Shown piece after piece: positions 45,670 through 56,534 of a stretch of DNA of 64,000 nucleotides. Position 1 is the stretch's first letter. Every line of letters starts with the position of its first letter. The translations under genes and the position numbers were made by a program. This DNA is from Lota lota (lineage: Eukaryota > Chordata > Actinopteri > Gadiformes > Lotidae). The DNA lies in contig JACYXH010000816.1 of NCBI GenBank assembly GCA_026745465.1, positions 1,082,001 through 1,146,000 on the forward strand, read 5' to 3'. The notes below the pieces were generated by a model, which did not search any database, was not told the origin of the DNA, and worked only from the letters and a program-made list of their open reading frames with translations.

Positions 45670-47390
45670 CTCAAATATAATTAAGCATGCAGGTAAGCAT
45701 GCAGGCTGCAACACAAACACAATAGCGATACTCATGCATGCTAATACTTAAGAACCAGTCACTTCTCCAAGGTTCATTAATTTGTTATTAGCAGGTGATT
45801 AGAGGAAAGCTACATATAAACGCAGATATATGAGGACCTGCACACTCCATCAAGCAGTGTCCCAGGTTTCATTTATCCAACATTAGCACCTGATTATGAA
45901 TTGGGCCTAAGAAGCTAGTAAAGGATGTAGGATAATAAGTGAATCTTGATTATTCCAATTTTGGTCAATAGGAAGAAAATACAAACAAACACAACGTGGT
46001 CTGATGAAGAAACATGAGCTATTTAATTTGTTCTAATTAAAGTAGTTGAGTGCTAATAGAACGAAATTAAAAAAGGCCCAAACGTTAAGTGACTTTATGT
46101 CACAATAGGATTAAATGCTTACCCATATACAGCTACACCTAACTTAAATGCTTTACTCAATGTTCATTTCACAGGCCTACTGCGCAGGACAGCGAGTGAT
46201 GGACTCACGTACGAAGTCAGTACAGCATGTGTGGCGTAGAAAGGGGCAAGATGAAAAGTTTATGTTCGGTTCCGTTTTATTTTATATTAATCTTGTGTAC
46301 CATCTACAGTGTGCGGCGACTGAATTCCCTGAATTAAATTAATTACAATTATTGATACTCGGAGCAGGTAAGCACGACCAACATCCACCGTTTAACATGA
46401 ATGAATTATTTGACGTGCGATAAACGCTGCAAGTCAAACATTTGGAGGTATTAACGTATTTTCCGCTCAGGAAAAAGCATCCATCTTTTATGAGGGGAAA
46501 CATGGGGTTGAATTCCTTGGTGGAAAGGAGAGCGAGAGAATACAAGGAGAGGAGAGGAAGAAGGAAGAAAGTGATGGCGGTACAGGTGAGGAGGGGAAAC
46601 AGACACGGAGACAGAGGTACGAAATGTTCACTTGTAATGTGCTTTAGGTAAACTAGTCTGCATGACACTTGTTCAAGTTCTACTTTATTCTCATGTGCAT
46701 GTTCATAGAACAACAAGCAGTGGTGACTTATGGCAATGAAATGCTTGATCTTCAGGCTTCCAAACCCAGTAACGGAAGAAGAGATTCTAGAAACTAAAAT
46801 AAAGAAAAGTATAACATAATAATATAATAAAAAATTAAATGAAAAATTAATGACTATGAAACAGTATGATGGACAGATTGGCAAAACACAAAACAACATT
46901 CTCCACCCACCCATTACCACTATGCAACATCCAAAATCATCAGCGGCTGTAGCTTTCGACCCCTGCCACTCAACTCCACCCCTCATTTGCCAATCACAAG
47001 GGAACCAAACGCACCCCGCAACCTTGATATACACTTCACGTGCAGAGCATGGTTAGACAGTGATAGGGTGAATTGAAGTAAGGTTTCATACCGTTTTTTT
47101 TATTTTTATGAATTTACAGACACTATTTAAGGTAACAGTTAATTATTTTACTAAATAATATAGGCCTTCACTGAACATTTGCAAAACCAAGTCATGTCCC
47201 CTCCTTTATCAACTATCTCCAGGATGCCTCCACTACATGTGGTGTTTCAACAAATTGTTTGCTAGAGAGACTTAAATCGGTTGATATTATTGATCTCCTT
47301 CGGAAAATAAGTGTGTACAACTGTGACACTGTGTGTGTGATTCGGGGAAAAGTGACTTTGTGATTTTATTTTAAACTCAAAGGACGTATG
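45670..47390. other. Unassigned DNA; purine tract and possible LINE tail
   Basis: The plus strand at 46515-46620 is purine-rich. Around 46675-46775 the motifs ttctactttattctcatgtg and gcaatgaaatgcttgatctt resemble a common teleost dispersed-repeat tail (ttattgtcatgtgc...gcaatgaaatgctt). A 231-residue minus-strand frame (46339-47034) spans this region, has no recognisable domain and is probably chance. Confidence 0.35.
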
Positions 47391-47391
47391 T

Positions 47392-47580
47392 TATTAAAGC
47401 TGCTGCAGGTAAGATTTAGAAACTGAACAAGCAAAATAAAGTCCCCTCTCTGCTCCCTCCTCACCTCATTTCTGTGCCAATGAGAAGGGGTCCATTTTGT
47501 GCACCTGTGATTGACAGGCAAGATGGACTCCCTGAACCAATCATGAAAAAGATGCCCTGATTCGTCAGAAATGAGCTGTG
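47392..47580 (-). repeat. Dispersed repeat copy A (minus orientation)
   Basis: Read on the minus strand it contains catttctgacgaatcagggc, cttgcctgtcaatcacag and, at its end, cttacctgcagcagctttaa. The same order occurs on the plus strand at 51095-51326, including an identical 18-base cttgcctgtcaatcacag. It is probably a teleost non-autonomous element; its family is unknown to me. Confidence 0.6.
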
Positions 47581-47773
47581 AGCGTTTTAAAATCTAAATT
47601 GGCGCATGCAGAGGCAGGTTGGGTCAACTCTAAACGGATATTCTCACAGCGCTTTTCACTCACTTATAGCTGAAGGCTGCCAGTGCCATTTCTAACAAAT
47701 TACCCTCAGATAATTGCTCTTAAATAGCCAAGTGTCAAACGTGCAATGAAACATGACTGTATCGAAGATGAAT

Positions 47774-47774
<1 letters not shown>

Positions 47775-47819
<45 letters not shown>
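47775..47819. repeat. (AC)n microsatellite
   Basis: Forty-five bases of pure AC. Confidence 0.97.
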
Positions 47820-47821
<2 letters not shown>

Positions 47822-47829
47822 ATACATCC

Positions 47830-48300
47830 CCCCATCCATCCACCCCACAACTCAAACACCTCAGAACCGGCGCTCATGATGACGGGCTGACTCCAGAAAC
47901 AATGGAGCAGCGGTGGACCCCGCCTCAGCGTACGGCCTGTGTGTATTTATGGCCGGGTCGTAAGCCTTCGGCGGGCTGCGGTTGGTCGGTTCCCTAGGCC
48001 GCCGCTAGATTAGATCCTGCCGCTCTGTTTGTCTGCACCATTTGATGTGTTTGGCTTGTCCAAAAGCCTGGCGTCTTCCCTGGCTGACAATGCTAGCCCC
48101 TGAGAGGCTCATGGACCATCTGCTGTAGTGGAGCATGGAGCCATCATCACCCTGGCCTCCATACCCTCTCTATAGTGTCTGCCCATCTCTCTCTTTGCCC
48201 CTCTGCGCCACCTCGACTGTAATCGGTGTCTCTCTCTCGATCTATTCCAATGTCCAACAGCAAAGAAATGTTTAAACAGGGTTGTGCAGCGCAATCACTT
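47830..48300. other. GC-richer unassigned block
   Basis: Sequence at 47870-48130 is richer in G, C and CpG than its surroundings. No frame gives a recognisable protein. It could be a regulatory or untranslated region, but that cannot be shown here. Confidence 0.3.
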
Positions 48301-48408
48301 TTTGTTTGAAGCTATACATATCTATATATATCTCTATATATTTATATAGAGATATATATTGCTACATATATATCTACAATTTTGACAGTACGCTTTGATT
48401 GCAGGAAT

Positions 48409-48450
48409 GACGCTTTGGATGAAAGCGTCTGCTAAACGACTCAATGGAAA
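48409..48450 (+). mobile_element. L2-type tail fragment, diverged
   Basis: acgctttggatgaaagcgtc followed by tgctaaacgac matches the L2 3' tail with a few changes. Only the tail survives. An AT palindrome (atatatctctata / atatagagatatat, about 48325-48360) lies just upstream. Confidence 0.55.
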
Positions 48451-48679
48451 GGTAAACATGGACGCACCCATTGCTGTCTTCTTAATGATTTGATTTGAGG
48501 TGGCGTTTGGAAACGAGACAACTCAAAGTCAAACTCAAAGAGCTACGCCGGATCGGTGCAGACCAATCTCATAGACTTGTGTGAGGTATCGGATGTTGGC
48601 ATGCAGTTCCCTGTGGGTGGTCCCACTGCGTCCTCCATCTGCTCTGGGACCAGCCCTACTACACCAGCCTCCGCCCCAA

Positions 48680-49020
48680 TCCTCTGCGGCCCTGCGTTTC
48701 GTCTCTCTCTCTCGCCTCCTCATTACCTCTGTGTCTCTGCTGCCTTTCTTCTTCACACCTCCTTGCCCCTCGCTTTCACTTTCACTTTCACTGGGGCTCC
48801 ATCTTATGCCACCTTCAATTCTACTGGTTGAATCACTCCAGGGCTTCTCCGATCTCATGGCCTTCTCTCTTTATCTCCTCTCATTTTCGTTCACTCTATC
48901 ACTTTGTCTCTCTTTCTCTCCCTCTCTCTTTCAGTCCTCCCCTCTCTCCCTCTGTCCATCTGTCTCGGTCTCCTGCTCTTTCGGTCCTGCCCCCCCCCCC
49001 CCCACCCCTCTCTCGTCCCG
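48680..49020. repeat. Pyrimidine-rich tract ending in poly-C
   Basis: The plus strand is rich in C and T with loose ctctct and tttcact units, ending in a C run at 48990-49003. The 148-residue Leu/Ser frame is a composition effect. Confidence 0.7.
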
Positions 49021-49128
49021 GGGGTAGTTCACAGTGATTATGATAAAATGAAGTGTGACAGGCTAGACGTCTGTTGAAGAGTGGACCCTGCTAAGGCACA
49101 TTGACTTGGCTGTCCGTCCAAACAGAGA

Positions 49129-49186
49129 GCAAGAGAGAGTGAGTGAGAGCGAGTGAGCGAGTGAGTGAGTGAGTGAGTGAGTGAGT
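49129..49186. repeat. (GAGT)n microsatellite
   Basis: Degenerate gaga/gagc units pass into about seven pure gagt units. Confidence 0.95.
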
Positions 49187-49526
49187 CCTGTAGAAATCAC
49201 TGCCTGGAGATGTCCAATAACAACCTATGAATCCCCCCAGCTTCTCATTACGGACAACAAAAGTAGAACGTATATGAAGAGGAAGTTAGCGCAGTAGAAG
49301 TACAAGCCGATAATTAGCCCGGGCTTGCGACAATCGAATCACGCCGTGTAACTCTGAGCAGTCAGCAAGGTTTCTGAAGAAATGTCGGACATTGGAATCG
49401 CACAAACACACAGACGTCACAGCTAGCCACACACACATCAGACCCAGTCGGTCTGATGAACCACAATAGAAATGTAAAGTGAACGATAAAAATCATTGAC
49501 TTGGAAGCCTTGCCTGTCAAGCGTCA

Positions 49527-49550
49527 CCCCCCCCCCCCCCCCCCCCCCCC
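49527..49550. repeat. Poly-C tract (24 C)
   Basis: Uninterrupted C homopolymer. Confidence 0.97.
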
Positions 49551-49690
49551 TCCCAGCCAGGATCACGTGGGAGCTTTTCTCATTAATTATGGAAGGAGGA
49601 GGTGGTATTGGCGTGGAGACGCATCGATCCGCCAGGGCCAAGGATCTCTAACCCATAGTGTTAGCTCCATGGTCTGCGAGGGAGCACGAC

Positions 49691-49696
<6 letters not shown>

Positions 49697-49753
<57 letters not shown>
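49697..49753. repeat. (AC)n microsatellite
   Basis: Fifty-seven bases of pure AC. Confidence 0.97.
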
Positions 49754-49756
<3 letters not shown>

Positions 49757-50431
49757 TGTAACTTTACAATGTATCTGTACAGCTCCAAATGTACATAAAC
49801 ACATTAGAAACACAATAGAGACTCACAATAATACACACAAAGCCTAAGGGTAACTAACAGACTAATTCAGTTCTTCCATAGCTTTTCTTTCCTCTGTGAC
49901 TCAATTAAACCACCTCTTCCTCTCTATCCCATTCTATATTCTCTGTTCAAATGTTTCTTTGTTGAATTTCTGAATGAATAATTAAGCAATATTCTCCTCC
50001 TGCTTCACATCAAAATATGTCATTATACCCTCCATCTAACTGAGTGCCCAGTTAAACAAGAAGAGATTGAACCAGAGAAACTTAGCGGCCAGTAAAATAG
50101 GAAAATAAAGATAAATAACAATACTAAAACTACACAAAATATACAGAAAGCATGTACACAATGGTACAAATGTAAAACAAAAAGTGTATGCTATGAACAA
50201 ATGAGACATTATTGGCAGTACATGCTCCATTATGGAAACCACACATGATTGACCATGACGCATGCAGTACATACACCCGTGTGTATCCTGTATGTCTTAT
50301 ACAGCCCTGCAGTAGCCCACATTAAAGAGCTCTTTATGATTTATACATGTTACACCTTTGATCTAATTACCAGAGCTTCACTCGCTTTCTGCTGGGATGT
50401 TAACTGTTTGATCAGGGGTCAGGCAGCCAAA

Positions 50432-50472
50432 CCCCCCCCCCCCCCCCCCCCCACCCCCCCCACCCCCCCCCC
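50432..50472. repeat. Poly-C tract with A interruptions
   Basis: Twenty-one uninterrupted C, then shorter C runs split by single A bases. Further C runs lie at 50667-50677 and 50722-50740, so 50.43-50.75 kb is a C-rich cluster. Confidence 0.95.
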
Positions 50473-51094
50473 GCTGCCAGCACCCCCACTGAGAGGATCT
50501 GGACCCAGGATAACACCGTCCAATAAGGGACCCCCGACCCCCCCAGCATGTCTTCCTTCATCTGATGAAAAAAACCGTTGGGCCAATCTCCCTTGCCTTG
50601 AGAGACTCTCAGCCACACAACAGGGAGGAGGTGAGGGGAGGGAGGAGGCGAGAGAGGGTGAGGCACCCCCCCCCCCCTCCGCAAACAGCGGTGGCAGGAC
50701 TTGACACGTTGACCCCACAAGCCCCCCCCCCCCACCCCCCGAGGATGCAAACACCGCACTGCTGCTGCTGTTTGAGTTAGTGGATGAAGGGGAGGCCCAC
50801 ACAGCACATATCTCTGCTCTGTGCGCGTCACAGGGTGGGCCAGACGCTTTGTTCAAATCGCCATGGTGTGTTTTCTTGTGCCATATTATTCAGATGATTT
50901 TAAGGCATTGTTATGTTGGTTTGAATTAGTCATCATGGAGTTGTTTCTTTATGTTCTGTTATTCTGATGGTTGTCGGTTAATTAGTTACATATGTCAAAG
51001 CTTTCCCTCAGATATTAGTGCGTGAAATGCTCTGAGAATGTATGTTCAGCTTGACTGCGCCTCCCTCTGTATGAGACGATTGAGATTTTAGACC

Positions 51095-51326
51095 GCTGCT
51101 CGATCATTTCTGACCAATTAAGGCCCTGATTGGTTCGGGTAATTCCTCTTTGGTTCAGAGAATCCAGCTTGCCTGTCAATCACAGATGTGTGAATGCAAC
51201 ATTTCTCAACCGCGGATAAAAGGTAGGAAGGGCAGGAAACAGGGATTTTTGGTGTTTATTTTCAAATCCTTGCTCTCTCCTGCTCTCTCTCTTTTCAAAC
51301 TCAAATCGTACCTGCGGCCGCTTCAA
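51095..51326 (+). repeat. Dispersed repeat copy B (plus orientation)
   Basis: Contains catttctgaccaattaaggc, cttgcctgtcaatcacag and cgtacctgcggccgcttcaa in the same order as the minus strand of 47392-47580. Copies A and B are well diverged outside these islands, so both are old. Confidence 0.6.
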
Positions 51327-51944
51327 GTTGGTTCTAGTTATTAATACAAAATGAGTTATTGTATATTATACTATTCATATCAATCCATTTACATAAACTA
51401 TAAAGAACAATGAAGTTGGTGTGAATGAGATGATACATAATTATGATGGAACTGCATGACATACATATTGTATCAATATCACTACATCTCAAATGCTATT
51501 TTAGCTTGGTTGCTCAAATAATCATTTCAGTTGTTAACAAAATTGGAAACCTTTGCAGCTCTCGTTAAGTCTGTTATCTTGCAACTGTTTCAAAGACGGT
51601 TTTGTGCAACAGTGTTTCCTTTAGATTAAGAAGACTTTCAGTTTAATTAAGTTGACGTCATGGGTATACACAATGTTTTTTTTATGAGCTATCAAGCCTT
51701 TTTAAGACGTAACAAAATGCCTTTTACTGCCACTCTCGGTTGCCACAAGATTGCTTTCTAAAAATAACAAATGTTTCACTAAACTATGTTACTCACATTC
51801 AATCATCCAGGTACGGGGTCTCCTTTATACGGTTAGCTCGATGTCACCTGGCACACTGTGTGGTTCTCCCCATCATCAAAGGACAACCAAACTCCTGACC
51901 TCGCCTTCAACAAACGCTTTCAGGTTAACTTCATTCCGAGGCTG

Positions 51945-52075
51945 AAGGCTCCCCCGCACACGACCCCTCAATTCACTTTCAAAAAGCCGAGGGACGGTGT
52001 GTCACAGCCACGTTTAAGCAGCAGGTAACAGGGCGCCATATCAGCCGTAACAAGCTATGCATGAAACCAATCCAA
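51945..52075 (+). repeat. Dispersed repeat related to 34520-34640
   Basis: Shares the ordered islands caattca.tttc, gcaggt.acaggg and aagctatgcatg with 34559-34645. Family unknown. Confidence 0.4.
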
Positions 52076-52213
52076 GGGTTGTTGGGGTTTGGCGCTCCTT
52101 TAAAGCCTCACAGAGACTGTATAAGAAAACCTATTCCGAATATGTTTCAGTGCATAATCTTCCTCTACACAGTAGTCGCCTTTTCAGTCTTTAAAACAAG
52201 TCAAGAAGGCTTT

Positions 52214-52224
52214 GTATATATATA

Positions 52225-52285
<61 letters not shown>
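52214..52285. repeat. (AT)n microsatellite
   Basis: A long TA array with one ctg interruption near the start (tatatatactgtatatat). Confidence 0.97.
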
Positions 52286-52287
<2 letters not shown>

Positions 52288-52289
52288 AA

Positions 52290-52378
52290 TGTTAATTGTG
52301 GCCAATCCAATGACCTGCTAAGTCCCCTGATGCCACCCATTTTCGCATCTGACCCACAGTTTGAAAACCACATCACTG
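52290..52378 (-). mobile_element. hAT-type transposon terminus, minus orientation
   Basis: The end reads gacccacagtttgaaaacca followed by catcactg. Its reverse complement starts cagtgatgtggttttcaaac, close to the Charlie-like hAT terminus cagtggttctcaaactgtgg. The other end was not found; the left limit is arbitrary. Confidence 0.45.
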
Positions 52379-52939
52379 CAAAACACAGCAGCAGCAAACA
52401 GTAAACGGAGACCGCATGGACGACGGAGGTAATCATCTTGGCAGCCATTTTGTGGAGCCAGGGCCGGTCTCGGGATCCCGGGGCTCTTATTGTGGGTAGA
52501 GGATGATAATCCAATTCTAATAAAGTATATAACACGAGCACAGGCTCATTTGAGCACGGGATGTCTTTAATGATAGAATCTGGAAGATCTTTCTAAATGC
52601 ACTTTGGAGAGCATGCAGCTGCTGGCTGAGTGAATTCAAACGCCGGACGTTTTAAGGAGTGGCTCTAAATCACCAGCCATATATGTGAGAGTCACCGCTC
52701 GTGTGAGAATAGGAGCAGAGCTCATTATGGCTTGGCATGGCTCGGAGTCCTCTGGGAGCACCCTATACGTACCTTAGACTCTCATTCAAAGTTATCTGGT
52801 TTAATCATGCACACACTTAGGATAGTTTAAATGAGGAGGGTGGCATCAATAGGTATAAGTATTACGTCCATGTGTAAATTGTTTAAAATTAAAGTATTCA
52901 ATTTGTTTATTCAATACTTTGGATGAGAGGTTTTGAGGA

Positions 52940-52947
52940 AGAGAGAG

Positions 52948-52978
<31 letters not shown>

Positions 52979-53020
52979 GAGACAGAGAGAGACAGAGAGA
53001 GACAGAGAGAGACAGAGAGG
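52940..53020. repeat. GAGA/GACA purine repeat
   Basis: gacagagaga units of ten bases, about seven copies, within a GA tract. Confidence 0.95.
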
Positions 53021-53427
53021 ATGGTGGATTTGAGAGAAGACATGAGAAATGAAGGTAGAAGGTCAGCAAGGATTAAATGAAGGAAGAAACAAAGTAGTGA
53101 GTGAACTTCGCCACAAAACGTTTGGAGAGTCTTAATCCCCTCACAAGCCTACTTGAAACGAGGTAATAATGACAACATTATTCTTATGTCTCCAGCAAAC
53201 ATATGGGTCATCGACAACAACAGTGAAAAGAGAGAGAAAAGAGAAAGAGAAATCAGGCCATCCCATAGGACATCGTACGATCATCTAAACGCACAACCAT
53301 GCACACAACCATGCACACACTTGGACGCAAGCATCCACAGACACATCAAGCATGTACTTGAAAACTACATCAGAGAAAATGGGTTTTAGAAGTATGTGTC
53401 CTTCAAGAATCACTAAAGATAAAGTCA

Positions 53428-53428
53428 T

Positions 53429-53455
<27 letters not shown>
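53428..53455. repeat. (AC)n microsatellite
   Basis: A pure AC tract of about 13 units. Confidence 0.95.
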
Positions 53456-53459
<4 letters not shown>

Positions 53460-53460
<1 letters not shown>

Positions 53461-54845
53461 GCGTGTTGTTACACACAGCCAGACGCCTGTATTGTTCCAT
53501 CTGGTCTCAGGGCTCGAGACCAACCCTGAACCACAGTAAGTAACCTGTCCTTCTGCTCCCTCTAGCTAAATGGAGCTCTCTTTGTCCTCTCTTTTTCTAA
53601 TTTGAGATACACACGACACAAGTACTGGGCCCTGTTCCAGAACGGAGCTCAGCACGTAAATCCTCAATTGAAACCTGGAGCCCGACTTGATCTAGCGCAA
53701 TCCAGCAGTGGAAGGATTTATAGGTCCAGAACAACCGATTTTCAATTTCAGAGGGTCTTTGAGGGTCTGAATAGCGCACGTCCACGGCACGCTTTGAAAG
53801 CCGTCGTCAATCAAACACTGTAAATACGATCAATAATTGATTCCCCATCCCTTGCGGCAGAGAGACGCGGAGTGCAACATATTTTTCCCTAGCTGAGTGA
53901 ATGCTTGTCACAGGGATGTATGATAGAGGACGTCTTATGACGATTGACACTCGACCACTTTAATACATCTTCATACATCAGCATATTCATATATTCAGCT
54001 GTTGTCTATTAATATTTACTTATACACAATGACGACATCCAGAATGTTTATTTGGGTTATAACAATTTATAAAATAATGCAATTAAAAGACATGTTACGG
54101 CTTGGTCGTCATTAAGAAAATGTGTGTCATAGTGTGAGTGCATATCCACAATAAAGGACAAAAATGTAGACTGTCAACTGTCAAACTATGGCAAGCGTGG
54201 GCAGGTCTGTATCGAAAGGTCTCTGATCTTTGAAAGAGAAGGTCTTAGATTGTAGATTGTAGTGAAGTTTTTGGTAATTGTTTTTAACAACAATTTTACC
54301 TTGTTTCATGATGTTATTTTTTTGGTTATTAATCATGTAGAAATAGGCTATATTTTGCACAGGGACACGCATCAGAAATAAAGAACAGCAAAATGCCAAA
54401 TGGTGCATTTCAGAGCTGTTCAATAAATTCTGTAGCACAGCAAATGATTAAACCGAGAAAAAAACTGTCTCTAAGACAAAATGTTGCATAAGTAAGGCTC
54501 ATCAACTAACAAAAAAAAGATACAGAAAGCCACCACCCAGTACAAATATATTTTTAAGAACATTTCTATATTTATTATCAAATAAAATGATATTAAACGT
54601 GCTTTGGGAGTTGCTTAGGATGTGTAGGATGACCATTTCAGGACATTAAAGAGACATATTTATGTTGTTTGTTTTGTTTATGATATGCATTTATTTTCAG
54701 ATATGAACAAACATTCATTATAATGATAAAACAGTTTTGTTTGTTTAATTTAAGTAAATATGTATTATTATATTCCTCAATATTAGCGTCTAATTTGAGG
54801 CTTTCGTCTTGTGTTTAGTTATAGTGGCATATGCCACATATCATC
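53460..54845. other. Unassigned AT-rich DNA
   Basis: Nothing can be supported as a gene or repeat family. Confidence 0.45.
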
Positions 54846-54847
54846 GT

Positions 54848-54947
54848 CAATATAATATGACATGGTACGTTGTTTGGAGTTGTATAAATATTAATGACAT
54901 ATTTATACAACTCCAAACAACGTCCTATGTCATATTATATTATATTG
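54848..54947. mobile_element. 100-bp hairpin with 44-bp arm
   Basis: The left arm, 54848-54891, starts caatataatatgacat and contains acgttgtttggagttgtata. The right arm, 54899-54947, is its inverted copy, starting atatttatacaactccaaac, with a 5-base indel in the AT-rich outer part and one or two mismatches. The loop is 7 bases (taatgac). The central 26 bases are a perfect match. It could be a snap-back MITE or a fold that would resemble a microRNA precursor if transcribed. Confidence 0.75.
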
Positions 54948-54949
54948 AG

Positions 54950-56030
54950 ATGGTCCTGCTGAATTGTTAATGCAAATCATGTTATAAAGGTCGAATCACA
55001 TTGTTCGTACTTCAGGCTTTAGCACGGATGTTTCATCATGACGTAACAACATGTCAGGCGAGAGAAAAGGTGCGTTCGAATTGACTAATCATACTTAAAC
55101 ATGTAACGAAAGATATTTCCCCAATGTGGCGAATGATTAAAGGTAAGACATTTCATTTCGTCCATCAATCCAAACAAATGCAAAAGGCACACAATGTAAA
55201 GTGGGTTTCTTTAAAGAACCAACTTCATTCAAATGGACCATGATTGAAATTCAAATGTTCAAGGGATATTGACAGTTCATGTGAATGTGCCTTCGGAGGG
55301 AACTTAATTATTAACAATCATGGGACCTTGGCTGCATAGCCATTACAGTACCTCTCCACTCACCCATCTCAATTCCCTCATCATCTATCTGTCTCAGCCC
55401 ACCTGGCACTGAGGTACAGAATGTTATGTTGTACACCTGTTGGCTGGTTCCTTGCTTTTATCCAAAGCGTGGTTTGATGTTAGCTATATTTTGTTTTCTT
55501 TCTTTCGTTCCCCACAGGTATGCTTTGGCGGTACACTCTGAATTTTCTTGCACACAAACACTGTCCTAAATTAAATCCACAGGGAGGTGCCTATCTTTTT
55601 TTTTGTTGCCATGCACACGTCACAACAGACAGGTGTGTACATGTTATTCTATGTGCTCCATTCTTGCTGGTGCCTGGTGCCTTGTGGCCATTTCTTCATG
55701 TCTCTTCCCTTTATCCTTACTTCTTCATACTGTTCAATAGATTTAGACAAACACATTTAAAATGTGTTTGACATTTTGTGTGAGTATATTTATTATAATT
55801 AATAAGCATTCTTTGCTTTGGGGTGCTCTGTCTGCTGTATTAGGTAAACAATGTTTGTTTAATTGTGTACTGCTTCAGTCATGTTAGTAGACTTAATGTA
55901 ATTGTAGATCGTTCTTGTGTTCTTAGTAGACTATTGTTTAGTATAGTTTCCTGCCCTGCCATAGTTTACTGGATTTGAACATTGCTATTAGTAAATTGCC
56001 CAATGTCAAGTGCAGTCAGTACTTGACACA
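54950..56030. other. Unassigned AT-rich DNA
   Basis: No gene or repeat family recognised. Confidence 0.45.
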
Positions 56031-56032
56031 GT

Positions 56033-56034
<2 letters not shown>

Positions 56035-56064
<30 letters not shown>

Positions 56065-56080
56065 CTGTATATATATATAT
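56035..56080. repeat. (AT)n microsatellite
   Basis: A TA array with the same atactgtatat interruption seen in the array at 52.2 kb. Confidence 0.95.
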
Positions 56081-56534
56081 AACCTATTGTTATATTTCAC
56101 CATATTCCGTTGTGGCGTATGGTTGTGCAAGCTAGGGTTACTTTCATACAGGGTTGTGAAGATTAATCTTATAACCAGTTAAGGGTTAAGGGCCCATACT
56201 GATGACACAGGATTAAGGATTATTTAGGATAAAGTTTAGGATGTAACCCTAATTTAAGGAGATCCCCCATCTTCCCTGATTGAGGTGTGTACTCTGTTCC
56301 TTGTTTGTTGAGCTATTAGTGGAAACAAGTTTGTATTGCTAGGCCATCGCCATCAGGGTCAATGAACTACTAATGAATTGGGGCAGTCGTTAGCATTGTG
56401 AGTCAATATGTATCCCAGTAAGAGTAACCCATTCTCTCTCACTCTGTGTGGATGCTTGCGTGTTTAGATTACTTTAATTGTGGTTGCCAATGTGCTGTAT
56501 TTTCGCTGGAGACCCAAAAATGACGTTCTTATTG

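Noticed and set aside
45176-45735. Frames of 62-134 residues around the AC minisatellite
   Set aside because: Readings of the AC repeat on either strand.
46339-47034. 231-residue minus-strand gene
   Set aside because: No recognisable domain. It crosses a purine tract and a probable dispersed-repeat tail; a frame of this length can arise by chance in 64 kb of biased DNA.
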